A stretch of DNA of 64,000 nucleotides from Eremophila alpestris peregrina (taxonomy: Eukaryota; Chordata; Aves; Passeriformes; Alaudidae): the NCBI GenBank assembly GCA_009792885.1, contig WMCF01000088.1:477007-541006 (forward strand). The letters are read 5' to 3'. The notes below the pieces were generated by a model. The model worked only from the letters and a program-made list of their open reading frames with translations, did not search any database and had not been told where the DNA came from. Shown here one piece after another: positions 39,401 to 53,200 of this stretch; the stretch's first letter is position 1, and each line of letters starts with the position of its first letter. Made by a program: the position numbers and the translations under genes.

Positions 39401-42400
39401 TACAGGAAGCTAATTCCCTGCCACTGGTACATGCTAAGACATGCCAGTAGCAACAAGAATTAAGATGCTTTAGCAGGTTTGAAATGGCTAAAAGATATCT
39501 TGAAGCTGTTAATTTTTATATTTGCTGCATCACCATCATCCAGAATATTCTCTCCTGTGCAGCAATGCACCAGATGTGCTCAATCTGTGCACTGCCCCCA
39601 TTTAAACAGCATCATCCCTGCACTTGGTGAGACACTGAACAGATCTGAGTGTATCTGAGGCTGGAGGTGTCCCCAAGTATCTCAGATTCCAAGCTGCACA
39701 ATGGCTCCTGGCTGCAGCCATCTGCAGGGCTGCAGCCTCAAGGTTTTGCTGGAAGGCCCATGGATTATGACACCTCATTCTTCAAATGAGGGAGAGCTTT
39801 CAAAGGAAAGGGCTCCAGACACAGATGCAACTGGAAACAGAATGTGATCACAGGGAAGAGATGTAGGCTGAGAATATCCAGCCAAAAGATTTGAGCTCGT
39901 TTCAACCTAAGTTCTGAATCCTGTGGTGCCTTTCAAAGCTTTTGCAATACCAATGTTTTTGGTACTGGTTGGTTATTTGGTTTTTTCAGTGCCTGAATTC
40001 AGTGCCAGTTATAGTATTATAGCTCTAAAAATCCCCCTTCAAGATACCACCAAGTGATTTCTTTAAAAAAGGCTGACCTCTAAAAGAAAAAAAAAATTAA
40101 AAATTTTGGAAGTTCCATTAGTTATGGTGGTACCTTAACACTGCAACAGAGGGGGGCATTTGCCTTTTTGTGGTTCCAAACAAGCACCAGAGCAACACAT
40201 CCCTCTGTATTTGATGGCACAGATTTGCCTTTCCTCCTTTAAGGGCACAGAATTGCTGCCACAGAAATTAATCAGTCTCACAGTGGTGATCAAATTTATA
40301 TATAAAGTGATGAAGGAACTTGAGTAGTTTCAAACACCTGTTATTCATTGTGCATTATTCCCCACCTTCTGATTTAATGAGCATTTGTGACAGCTCAATC
40401 AGCTCCTTCTGAGACACTTGCACTGTCCCTCACTTTATGCCACAGCTCTTGTGAGGCAGCAAAGCAGCTGGACATGGAAAGATATCCACTTGTCAGTCCT
40501 TGCTTTTCTCAAGTGTTATGAGGCTTCATTATACACCTTGGAGGTAATTAGAATTAGAGATTTGATTAATTTGTCAAATGTGAGCTACATGAGCAGTTCA
40601 CACAGACTCTCTTGAAAATTATCCTTAAGTTCTTGTTTTTTCCATCAGGAAATATTTGGGAAGGACAAGTAGGGCAATCACTGGAATTATGATATTAAAA
40701 AAGTTTCATTTGTACCTAAGGCGGAAGAAAGAGGTATTAAAATAAACCAAATATTATTAAGGGTTGAGATTTTTACTGCTAAATACATTTGGTCTCATCT
40801 GAGTTGTAGAAAACAACAACTTGCCTCTTCTAGCAAGCAGTGAAATTCCAGCAACAGAAGCCAAAAGAAGTGGATGAATTCAGCTAAACCCTGACTCTCC
40901 AAAGCTGGTTTTGCTCCACATCTCTCTGGATTTCTCAAGGAATTCTCTGACCCCACAACTCTCCACAGTCTATCCAATTCCATGCAATAGCTTCCCTGCC
41001 CATTTTAAATTGGGAGCACACATATTTGCACATAGGCTAAGCAAGGTGAGATTAAATTCCTGGGTTCAGAGTTAAGCTATCTGATGGCACTATCAGGTAT
41101 TTTTTTCAGATTCAAAATATTGCCTGCATCCTCTACCACATGAGAAAATCACTTTCACCTACTACAGCATCTTTTACCTCTGAGGAGCAGCCTTCTATTT
41201 AAAATACAGGTAGAACTGAGCACTAAATTTATTCTCTTAGTTTTCTCTTGGATAACTGGGCCTTTTTAGAATTTTGTTGGCTGGTTTTGTTGTTGCTCAA
41301 AGTGCATCCACTCTGGAGAGATGTGTCAGGAAGTTTCACCCTTTATTCTGACATTTGAACTGCAGACATCAAGACCTCCATCCAAGTCAGTTTTATTCCA
41401 AATCCATCTTACCTAGCAATCAAAGTCTGGAGGCTTTAGCAGTTTGTCTGCTTTTTCTGAAAAAGTAGAATTCAGCTCAAAAACTGAAGAATAAGGAGAG
41501 CTAAAACCCCAAGCTCATCTTTAGGCTGGTACTGGAGTCTGTGATATTTGACCTTACCACAAACATCAAGCTGAACTCTGACCTCTCAGCCACATCTTAT
41601 CACAACTGAAATCAAAAGTATTGAGAGCTGATGCCAGTCTGGAAACTTCTCCCCAAAACTGATGTGCTTTCAGAGACCAGCTCTGTCTTTAAAGTATTTT
41701 ATTTATGTTTTCCTATTGATGGGTTTGTTTCTCACATATGAAGCCAGTTCACATCTTGGGCACTCTGCAGCTGGGATTTTTTTGGGGTTTTTTTTTGTTG
41801 ATAATTCTTAACCCCAGGGCTTTGCAAGCAGATGGGTAGAAAGAAACATGTTCCTGACAGCCAGATGAGATCATCCTATGTCATGTGTGATCTCTCACCC
41901 TCCCAGATTCAGACAATACCCTACAGACTTTGAATGTACCCATGTTATGGAAGTCTGCATCACAACAGTTCTCAGAAATGGGGGAATCTGGAACATCTCC
42001 TCTTTTCTTGCACTCACACTGTTGATTTCTTGTTGAAAAAGGACTTTGTGAGGAGAGACATGCTGCTCTGCAAGATGAGAGGGAAGGCAACAGCTGCATG
42101 GTATCCCTGCAAGTCCAAACATTTAGGAACAGCTTAACCCAAAGAAAGGAAATCATGGCTGTCAGTGCATTTAGAGATGCCAGATTGCTGCAAAGCCTCT
42201 GCCACCCTCAGCCAGTTTTCTCAACACCTGGTACAATTTGCTGTCAGACACTGAGCTGTCCATGCCAGGATGGTGTGGGAGGGGTACAGCAGCACTGCCA
42301 CTGTTCCATGGCCCAGGCAGCAGAGCAGAACAGAGCTCTTCAGCCCGGCCAGCCACTGCCACAGCTTTCTCTGCAGCCACTCTGACAGCAGCTACTGGAA

Positions 42401-44071
42401 AGAAATGCTCATTTCCTCCTTAATTCAGAGATCAGCATCACACAGGCAGTTATTGGTACACAAGTGCTGTAAATAAAGACTACAGGCTCCATATATGGCA
42501 TCATTTGTCTACCACGAGTGCTACAGGAAAAGGAATCATGCCTGGAATATAGTGATTAAATATATATGAACACCACAAATATTAACAGAAGAAGTATAGT
42601 GCAGAAGAGGACTTGGGGCCAGCACAGGGAAATAACCCAGTAGATGCCCCAGGGGTGTAGATCCATCAAATCATCCCTCCTGAAGTTTGATTATTTAGCT
42701 GTTAGTGAGGTGGGTGGTAGCTTGGACATACTCAAAACAGTGACCACAGGATGGAACTGACCTTCATATTTAAGAGAAGCCATGTGATTTTAAGATTATT
42801 CAAAGAATACTAAAGGCAGATGGGCATTCAGCATGAAACACTTCTACTGTCCCCAGGTAGGCACAGAGGCATCTTTACGCTTGATTAGAAATGTAAAAAT
42901 CAGCTTTTCCTCAGCTTGGATCATTCACAAAAACTCTCCCTAGTGGGGAACTCCCAGGTATCCTCTGAGCAGGAGGTTACAGTTTACAGCCAAGTTGCTC
43001 CACATATGTTGAGAAATATTCAAAACTCACACTTAAAGAGGGATCAGATATCAGCAATTTGATTATTTGATAATTATACAGAGTTTTAGAACAGAGCCCT
43101 CTTTTATGATTTAAGCACCTGATAAAAGAGACGGTGTATAATATCTAAAGAGAAATATTTGGAGATTGGGAAAGAAAAACAGGAAGCTTAGGAATGGGAC
43201 AAGGATGGCTTTCTACAGAAAAACCAAGTGCTCATGAGAAACACTGGCTGGCAGAAAGCAAGGAGAAATGTGTGGAACAGATGAAACTACGTGTGGATTT
43301 ACCAGTCTCCTAAGATCATCCCTACTGGAAATTCACTGCTCATCTGCAAGAACAAGGGATTATTTGACCATAGCTGGATAGAAATCAAAACCCTCAGGAA
43401 CATGGTCTAAAAAGCAAGACAACATCATTGTTGATATTTTTCTATTTTGCTCCTTACATAACAACAGTAGGAAGACTGGACCCACTGTGTCTTTGGGCTT
43501 CTTAGGAATACACAGAGTGTTTGGGGCTGCAGGAATGCCTGTAACAGCTGGAATCACATTTAATGACAAGCTTGGAAGGAACCCCCTGATCTGTGAAATA
43601 AAGATGAGAAGCAGCACAAGGATTCAGACAAGGTCACCTTGTGAGACACAACAGAAGGGAAGATCTCAGGAGAGATGCCCAGGTCAAGGTGCAGCCCTGG
43701 AAGCAGCAGGGTGGCAGGAGCTGAATGCATTTAAAATGCAGCTCTAGGAGGGGCTGGAGGTGGTGTGGGGTTTGCTTTGCATCAGCAGCTTTCTCACAGC
43801 TGCACAGGAAAATAGGAAAAACCCAAAATTTCACTTAAAATGTCTCTCACTCTTTATGAGGATCCTGCTTTTTTCTAACAAAGACAATGAGAATTGATGT
43901 GCTTTTCTTCATAGCAAAGCAGTGCTCCAAGGCTTTACATAAGTGTTTAGATAAATGTTTGTTAGTCTTACAGTCATAAGTGATGACTAAACCCGGATGA
44001 GAAGTTCTGGCAGAGAGCAACAGCCAGGATTGAAGGAATGTTTTACCAAAAGACAATAATAAGCATTTTTG
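33463..44071. other. Unique non-coding sequence
   Basis: More than 10 kb without any recognised gene or transposon. Much of it is AT-rich (34.2-35.6 and 40.3-41.8 kb). The open frames, the longest 157 codons at 36244-36717, show no known domains and are shadowed by frames on the other strand. A local duplication of about 11 bases (GGAACTTCAGA) sits at 38640-38665, and a low-complexity AT tract at 35547. Confidence 0.55.
35547..35575. repeat. AT-rich TATA microsatellite
   Basis: A stretch dominated by alternating T and A (TTATATATATTATATATATT and neighbouring bases). It is simple sequence with no other feature. Confidence 0.8.
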
Positions 44072-44145
44072 TTTGCTTTAGTTCAGTGGATAAGGCATTC
44101 AGGGATATTTGGAATCTTTATTCAGATCCCTGCTCTGCTTTGCTG
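44072..44145 (+). mobile_element. tRNA-derived SINE relic
   Basis: TAGTTCAGTGG at 44079-44089 fits the tRNA box A consensus TRGYNNARNNG exactly. About 40 bases downstream, TTCAGATCCC at 44121-44130 resembles a decayed box B, followed by TGCTCTGC as in many tRNA-derived SINE heads. The arms do not fold into a usable cloverleaf and box B has lost its GGTTCGA core, so this is not a working tRNA gene. An ancient MIR-like or other amniote SINE is the likely source; which one cannot be decided by eye. Confidence 0.45.
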
Positions 44146-47100
44146 TGCCCAACACACTGGGCTCATTTAGGATTGCCAATTCTGATATAGATCCTTCTAA
44201 AACTGAACCTTAAGGTGGTTTGGGATAAACTTTTCATCAAAATATGTATGTTTGTGGTGAATTTTTGTGCTGGGGACACTTTGCTCCAAAAATATAGTTT
44301 ATCCCTCAGAAAAGAAAAAGAGTTTCCACATTGATAATCACCCAGGAGCTAGAAATTAATTCTGTGCAAAGTGCAAATTATCTCATCCAAGGAGTCAGAT
44401 GATCTTCTCTCTCATACAAATAGATCCCCCCTTCTCTATTTAAATAATTGATTAGAAGTAGAAAATTATGGATATTTGACACACAGAGAAGTAACAAGAA
44501 TGGCTGAGACCTGGTTTGGTTGCTGTGCCATAGTGCAGCAAGTCAGCACAGCTATTTTGATTTCTACTTTTCCAAAGTGTTCTCTTCTGGCAGAAAATCA
44601 ATGATTTTTCAGAAGTTAAAAGCTGAAAAAAAAAGGTCTTCAAATGCTTCGTTTTAGTTACAATACTGCATCCTACCTGAATGCATATTGTCCTAAATCT
44701 GTAATGTCCATCACAGCATATTTGGGGGAAGAATTTACTGCTGTTGTACTTAATTTTTACAATGATTTTACAGCATTTTCTTGAAGATGCCCCCCTCAGA
44801 CCAAGTTTTCAGGGTTTCCTGCTTTTAAGGCTTTTGTTTTTTAAAAGTATAGGAATTTCAAAGCAGCAGGTATTTCCACATGAAAAGCCCTCACTGTTGA
44901 CTGCCAAGATCTAACACTGAATCACATAAACCCCAGATAAAACTATGGATAACACAACATTCCCTCCAATCCTTTACCAGGGTCTTGTTGTAAAACCACA
45001 GACTGCAGAGTAACTGAAGCCAGTGGGATGGGTGTCTTATTTTAAGTCTGAAATGCACAATTTATAAAAAAACCCTTTTACTTCTGTTTATTGATAATGA
45101 CATTGATCAGCCCAGCATTGGGGATATGTATAAATTCCACAGTCATAGGTAAAATAACATCCAAGATCAAATAATAAAACCTGGGATATGGTTTTGAACA
45201 TAGAGAGTTGATTTAAAGCTGCACAACTCCACAGGCACACCATTTTCTGAAGCACATAATGACTTCTACAAACCCAATTTGTCATTGTCTTGAAGTGCAT
45301 GCTCTTAATTATGCTCCTCTTCAAAAAATCTTATTAGTGCTTTGTGAAATGCATGTGTTGCAAATGGAAAAATGAAGTTAAAGAGACATTAAATGTAAGA
45401 CCAAATAAAAGGTTTTCTCATGAATAGTTAAAGGGACTGTATTTAGTTTGCTTTTCTGTTTGTGTGTTTTTCACTTAGCAACAAGGGTAAAAACAGCCTT
45501 TTAACCATAAGAAACAGTAACTGTAAGAGCATAAAAATTGAGATAGAAAATAGAATATCTGAAACTACCTACAACAAATCACACTGTTAAGGCTACAAAT
45601 TGAAGATATTCCTCTATCTTTGAAGGATCGCAGATTTGTGTAACTACAAACAAACATTCAGAATTGTATTTTATGCAAATACATTCTTCCCCAAAAGCTT
45701 ACATGTGGAACCCATTCAAATCCTAGGAAAACAAAAACCCTGAAGACTTTTATTCGGACTATTTCCAACTCAGTGTGATTATTCATTTATTTTAAATTAG
45801 TCACCAGTTTCTGTATTTGCAGAAGTGAGTGTGCATGGAAGGTTTCCTATATCCCACTGAAATGCAGACAGCTCTGCAGCAAGACAAAGCTGCTCACCAG
45901 CTCTACACCACAGGAGAAATGAAGCCATCAGGTTCAAGGGAGGCAGAACACAACAGCCTAAGTTAAAACTTCACCAGGACTAGACTTTACATCATTTCCC
46001 CAGGCAAAAAGCACAACACAAGCTATTCAGCAACATGTTCACAAGTCAGAACTTTGCCTCTGCATCTCAGAGGTGGTTTATCTTAATTTAACTAACCCCA
46101 GAGGAGAGTGCCACTGATTTGAGTGCTATTAGCATCACCCGCATGGGATGAGATATTGCACAGCAAAGCTTGGAGGGGAACATGCTCAAACATTTCCCAA
46201 GCCAGAGGCTGCAGAATTGCTGAGCAACTGGAGGAGGTAAGTTTTACTAAAGTATTAGCATACAGCTGACAGAAAAAAATAACCCTCTGAACTTGTTATC
46301 ATCCTGTAAAGCTGAAATGACTGCCATGGCCTGTTGGGCAGGTCTCACACAGCCTTTCAGTCTCCCTAACACCTCACCACAGATTGGTGTGATGGGAAGC
46401 TCCAAGCCAGAGCCTGGGCTCTGCTTTTCACAAACATGTTCCAAACAAATATTTGTTGTCAGTAAACCACCAAGGAAAACATGGACACCTTTGCACCTTC
46501 CAGCATGGCTTGGAAATGAATGACCTGTGAATTGGCAGCACCACTTCTCCTTCCTTGAGGTTGGAATAACTCCAGTAAACCACAACAGCAAAGTGCAAAA
46601 CAGGATTTTAACAAGAGACTTCCCAGAGCATGGAGAGCTCCAGCAAATTCCTTTTCCTTAATCTCCATTACTGTATAACCAGCTGCTGTTTGGGAGCTTT
46701 CTGAGGAAGCTCTTATCAGGTGGGGGAAATCAGGGGTCAGGAAAAGAGCTGGGCACTGCTTAAGCCTCTCCCAGGTTTTCTTTCCTCCATCACCATGCTA
46801 ATCTCAGCCTGAACACTGCCCACAGGTAGGAGCCAAGCCCCCCTGCAGTTAGGAGAACAAAAAGGCAAAGGAGATTATGATCTTGAAGCAATTTGGGGAA
46901 AGCAGGTGGAATTTCCTGCAGTGGCTTGAGGGGTCAGCATGGCTTTAGCAGGACCAGTCACACAATCTGGCTGACAGCAGGGATGGGGTCATCCCTCCCC
47001 TTTTTGCTGTACCAGCTTCAGCAGGCTCTGGGAAGCTTGCAGCATCACCAGGACTTGAGCTGATCTTAAACACCTTGACTCAGCAACACTTAAGGCAGCG

Positions 47101-50100
47101 AGCAAGTTGTGTACACCCAGCATGGAGCAAGTTCTCCAGCAGTTAGGACACACCTGCAGGAGCTGTTTGTAGAGCCAGAAGAGACCAGCAGGTGCCTCTG
47201 TACTGTCCCTGCTCCTGGGCAGCACCTCAGCAACAAAGCACCAGGATTTGTGGAACTTCCTCCCACAGCCTTTGTCTAAGCAGCTCTGCCCACTGAGCTA
47301 CACTAACTTGGAGGAGATACATTACCACAGAAATATGTTTCCTTTTAGCAAGCTCAGTGTGTCTTGTCCAATTTCAGAGTAGAAATCGCTGCTTTCACTC
47401 TGGATTTTCAGTTTGACTCCACAGCCCACAATTAAACCGTGTGTAGATGTGATCTGCACATGCTAATTGGGAGTGGCAGGCTCTGAATGACTGGTGTGCC
47501 TCCAAGTTTGGGAAATAACCACTCTCACTGCATCCTGCCACATCCAGGGGGCCTTGGAACCAAGTCTCACCAGCCTCTCTGAGCTAAAACAGCCTCACAC
47601 TGTGTTTGGGCAGGCCCAAAACAAGCAGTGGTACCTGTGGAGATCAAGGGAACATCAGCAGACAGGATCAGCTGATCCAGAGAGCTGCAGTTTACATTTC
47701 CTGGAGGGCTTTTGCTCAACAAGCTCACTGCATCTTCTGCTTAGATAAAACAACAGCCTGATCCGTGCTGATGTCCTGCTGCCTGTGGCACACACACAGA
47801 GCAGCTGGGTTTAGTCCTTTTAGTCCTTTTGGAAACCCTCTATTGCATCCTGGAAACAATCTCAAAAGGAAGAATTCAAGACAGGCAGGCAAAGAGGTAA
47901 CAGCATGAGGACAGGGTCTGTAGGCTTCAGCCACAATCTCAATGGGGTTAATTTGTGACCTAGAGAATAGAGGGAATGGGATGTAGATCCTGGATGCCCT
48001 GTGAAGGCATCACCACTTGATGCAATGGAAAATGATACAAAGCTGTTCCATTAGTGCTGGGGCTTCCACCATTCCAAGCTTTGCCTGCAGCAGGACTGTA
48101 TGGACACTCTTTCAATGGGAATATAATTAAATTCGTCCTTAAATTACCCATAGTGTGAGGTTCTCACATAGCAAAGCCAAAAGCAGTTTAAGAAAAAGTC
48201 CTGAGCAGGAAGTATTTTGTTCTGACAGACAGAGCACCAATATAACCCTACTGCTGCTGACTAAAGCTTTTCATTACAAAACATAAACTCCAAGTACGTG
48301 CAGGAGCAGGTTTTTAGCATGAAACCTCAAAAAAAATCAACTGTTTACATGTATAGTAGATATGGGAGAGAGAACTGGCAGGATGAATCAGAGGTGGTTT
48401 GAAAAACACTCCCAAGACTTGCCTTTAACAAGGCTGACAGCATTTTGGGCTCTTAAATGATTGTACAGAGAGCTTGGAAGAAACAAAGAACACTGTAAAA
48501 ACACATCACAGAGCAGAGTAAACACTCCACCCTAATAGGAAGTCTCTCCCCTTGCTTCTGATCAGACATTTCTGTGTGTTTTCAAACCTGAATTTCAGAT
48601 CCAGCCTCAGAAGTTCCATTCTAATGGCTATTGGACAAATCCCCAGTACCATGCAGTGAGGAACCTTATTCCAAGCAGTGTCCTCACAACAAAAACAAAC
48701 TCAGTACTCTGGCTTTATGTTGGATTTCCTGAGTGACATATCTGGGTATGGTAAGGTACACAGGGAAATTCAGACTCAAGCTAGTTACAAACAACAACAT
48801 TAAAAACTCCAAATTTAAAGCTTCAAAAGTCAGCATCAGACTTACATTGACTTTTATCCTGAGGTGTTTGCAACAAGCTCACAGCAATACCATACATGAT
48901 CAGATGATTCTGGTGCAAAATGCATCAGTTTTACAACAACTAAATCATCCAGCCCCTTTGGATTGCACTTTATATCTCACTGCATGTCCAAACCCAGAGT
49001 TAACTGCTCTAAAGTGAGAGGGGAGGATCCACTTACAAGTGCAACAGCCAGAGAGATTTTTTTTTTCCCCAAAAAAAGTGGTTAAGAGAAGACATTTTTA
49101 GTATAATTACTGCAGGGACAAGGAGCAGTCCTCAGATAACTTCTTCACCTCAAATATTAGCCATGTCCAGAGCAGAACATGAGCCAAAACATTTGGACAT
49201 CAAAAGGGTACTGGATTGGAATGTTTTCTCCATTTGTGCATTTGGAATAGGCAAGATTACTTTTGGCTTACAGAGTGTGAGAAAGTTCCTATTCAAAGCT
49301 TTTCCAGGAGAGAATAGGAGCAAAAAGCACCTTCACACAGGAAATGTTTCCTTCCAGAACATTACAGCAATTGTTGGTAGAGGCTGTGAAAAGCTGGATG
49401 AGCATCAGTTCTCCTAAAAGCAAGATCAAACTCCAAATTTTCTGAAAAGGTCCATCCTCAATAACTAATAAGTGCAAAATTGTTTTTTGTTCAGTTGCTT
49501 TTCAGTTATTGTATGCTTGAAAATACAACCCTGAAGGCTTCAAAGATTGAAAAATGAGGAAGTGACTTTCCACTGGTTTAGCCAGTGGACCAGTATGAGC
49601 TGTCTGAACATTACCATAACAAACCACCATTACACCACTTAAAAATAATATTTGTCTACTGAAGTTGTCTGTTACAAAGTCATCAGCTTTGAGCAGTTTC
49701 AAAAAGGCACTAAATTATAGGGTGGAAGTGCTTAAACACAGTTGTATTTGCAGGGAATTAGCAGGACAGTTTTGCTCTTTTGTCAGGAGCTGGCAGACGA
49801 GGATTTCACATGTTTTTAAGATCTGGCATGGAAGGGAATGTGGCTGATGTGACATTTATGCCTGATCCAAACACCACCAAACTTTGCCATTTACAGACAT
49901 TCAGTACACTCAGGCATTTACCTCTAATCTTGCAAGAGTGATGCCATCAGCCCTGGTTTGTTTTGGTGACCTAAACACCCAGAGCCAGCCAAGTGCCATT
50001 AGTCCGGATGTGGGGAAATATTTTATTGCAGGACTGGCATCAGCACCTCCTACTCCACCTTCCTCACAGCACCCAGAGCCAGGGCAAAATGAGGTAAAAA

Positions 50101-50227
50101 TGCTGCTTCTAGGCCAGCATGACTAGGAATGCACCCAGATCTTATTTTCTCAGCCCAAATCCAAAGTTTTATGGCTGATAGGATGGACATGGACTTTTAA
50201 AGCAAGATTCCTTGAGTCCATCACATA
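44146..50227. other. Unique non-coding sequence
   Basis: No recognised gene or transposon was seen. 44.2-45.8 kb is AT-rich. A short direct repeat (TTTAGTCC in two neighbouring units) lies near 47813-47832. The open frames are short and unconvincing. Confidence 0.55.
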
Positions 50228-50290
50228 CCTTGTGATCTAGGACAAATTATCTTTGCTCCCTCTGCCTCAGAAGATTTCTTATCTACTTCA
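50228..50290 (+). mobile_element. Probable MIR SINE core relic
   Basis: The order TTGTGATCTAGGACAAATTA, then CTCCCTCTGCCTCAG, then ATTTCTTATCTACTTC follows the MIR core (the segment ending in a CCTCAG then TTTC-TCATCTGTAA pattern). It is strongly diverged, as expected for an element active before the bird-mammal split. No tRNA-like head was found at the expected upstream position. Confidence 0.4.
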
Positions 50291-53200
50291 AGCTCCTTTG
50301 GAGAAGCCAAGGACAGGGAAGGAAGGATACAGCTCATGGATTATTCGTATGACCCAGAGGTACAGGATTCCTCCCACATTGTGACTAACATCAGTATCAG
50401 TATTTCTCCCCCACTATATCTGCAAAGCCCAACATCATCAAGAAAGCAGCACTCATCTTCTGCTTTAAGTGATAAATTCACTCCTCTCAGTGTGTGCAAT
50501 CCCTTGTGCATCACACAGCTCTCACATTAACTGGTCCAAAGAGGAAGAAGCTTTTCAGTGAAGACAAGCAGAGACCAGAGCAGACAGCTGGCCAAGGAGA
50601 CAGATTCACACTACACAATGTTTTAAGTGAGGGAATTAACTCCTCAGTGCTGACTGCAGTATTTTGAGGGCAGCAGGAGGCTGGTTTGCAAGGCCAGGCT
50701 CCCCCTCTCTCCTGCCATGCTCCAGTGATGTGTCAGCAGGCTGATTTTTAGTCAACACAGCTGAAATGTTCCTTCTTTGCTGTCCCCACTCAGGATGCTC
50801 TGGAGCAGAGTCACAGTCAGCTGCTGTGGGATGAGGCAACAGCCAGCTCATCCTACAGCTGGAGAAGGGAGCAGCTTCAGCTGTGGCATTCCCAACAGGT
50901 CCCAGCTCCTGGGACACAAATGGCACATGGGGACAGGGCCACAGGGAGCTATGCTCTGCAGTCATGGACAGCAAGAGCTGTTCAGCCTGCAGGTTTCTCT
51001 GCAAGTGCCTTCCCTTTCTGCTCACCTTTGTGGCTTCCCTCACAGCTCCCACACAGGCAGACTTGGCTAAAAAAGCCCTCATGGGACCTCATCCCCCCTT
51101 AACCCCCTTGGGGCAGCAACTTAAATCAATTCCTTCTACAAATATTTTCTTCACTGTCTTCACCCAAAGCTGAAATACACCCCCCAGCCTCAGACACACA
51201 GGAGCTCAGCTGCAAGGCTGGTTCCTGACTTCAACACTGACACTTGGAACTGGCACACAGTCGTTGATCACAGGGGTTAATTCCTGGAAGTCACATTCCT
51301 GGAAGCAGATGTTTAACACAGGGTTTGGCATTTCCCCCACCCTGCCACTCAAAGTTTCCTTCCGTGTGTTGAGCACAGTCAAAACTCCCAACTGGAGATT
51401 TCAATTTTACTGGAAACCTCCAAGTTAGTTTTCATCCCAAATTAGAGAAGTTTTCTGCTTTAACAATTAAATGACCATCTCAGGAAAATGTCTGCTGGAG
51501 TGAAAAAATCCTTCTACTTCAGTAAAATTGAGGTTTGTTCAAACAATGGTGTTTTGAAGCTTGAAAACACTGTAACTCAACATATTCCAAGTGAAAGCAT
51601 TATTGTGAAAGGAAATCCTTCATCTTTGTTTGCTTACATGACAGAGCTACACCGATGCCAGCATTTTACCATCAAAGTTTTGGATTTGTTAAAATAAATT
51701 TGTTTTGTGTGGAGGCTTTCTGTCAGAAGGCTTCCTACCACATGTGCTGTCCAGAGCTGATTCCTGAGCTGCCAGCACAGGGCTCTGGGCTCTGGTAAGA
51801 CGAGGCAGGAGGCTGCAGCCAGGACTCCCCAAGATCAGCACCTTCCCTCTGCTGACACACCATGGTTTGTGTGTCAATAAATGCTCAGCAGCACAAGTTT
51901 TATATTCCTTACACTGACCTCAGCTCCCCTCTTATTACTTCAGCTCCATTTTTGCAAGGTTTCCCCACCTCAGTGATTTTTGATCAATAAACCAAGAAGG
52001 AAAAAAAAGAACTCAAAGCTGTAAATACATGATTTATAAAGCTTCACATCTCAGTTTCTCCTAGCCATGTCTCAGGGTAATTACTCAGGCAACATCTCCA
52101 TTGAAGACACCAACTTGCTGCCCTGCAGGCTTCAGCCAGGTAAGAAGAATGCTTTATGTATCCATAAATCATATTTCTGTCCAGGCTTTAGAGAGAGATA
52201 CATAACATTTACTAAATGGTTGCCTTTTTGTAACTTAGGACTAGAATCTTAAAATATTTATGTTCAAAGAAGTGATGGCAGATACTGCCCTTCTACTCCT
52301 GTATCTATCATTAAATGCTGTGAAGAGGTAGATCTCAGACATATGCAAAGGAATTCATTGCTGATAACTTTCCAGTGGGTGGAATTTGTGTTTGGTCAAA
52401 AGTAGCCTTGATATTCTAGTTGCAGAATCAGCAAATAAGCCAGGAAAAAAAAAAAAAAAGACTAAAGGGATGACCAAGAAAGAAGAAATAAACAGATTTT
52501 GGAGCAGTAATATTAAGAATGGGATTCAAATGCTGGAAGGAAAGTGAGAAATATTGGGCCACAGACTGCAGCCTTTCTACCTCTGCTGTGGGTGTGGTGC
52601 AAGGACAATGCATTTCAGCCACAGTTTGGAAAATGAGCAATCTTCCTCCTGGGTGTAAAGCCAGAGGCAGCTGTAGGGAGCAGGGATAATGTTGGTGACC
52701 ATGGCCCAATCTCCCAATTATCTCCTGACAGGGAGATTTTAGTTTCCCATCGTTGCAGAAACAGCACAAGCTCCAATTTCTGCTGTTACACCAGCTACTG
52801 CCTGCACTCACAATACTCCAAACTGCCTCTGAGCACAGACTGGGCTCTCAACTAGGTAAAAAAAGGAATAATACTGAATTCTATCAAGCCTGTAACCTCC
52901 CCAAGCTGTGAGTTTAACACTGCTCTGAAAGGCTGGAGACTGATAACCCCGCCCAGCATCTGGCAGCAGGTCCAAGGATCCATTTCACTATGGGGAGAGC
53001 TGCAGGGTGAAGCCCACAGACAGCTGTGGTACAGCACAAGCATTTGGGATTGCCTGGGCTGGAATAAAAGTACCAATATGGCATTTCAGCTCAAATGGGT
53101 GAAACTCAACATGACAATGGTGCACACTTCACTTCCAGTTGAGCCCTTAAGAGCCAGCCTTGCCAGAGCTGGAGAAGCCTGGAGCAAGGCAGGGTGAGGC

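Noticed and set aside
44079..44130. Functional tRNA gene
   Set aside because: Box A is good, but box B has lost its core and no cloverleaf with paired arms can be drawn. It fits a SINE relic better.
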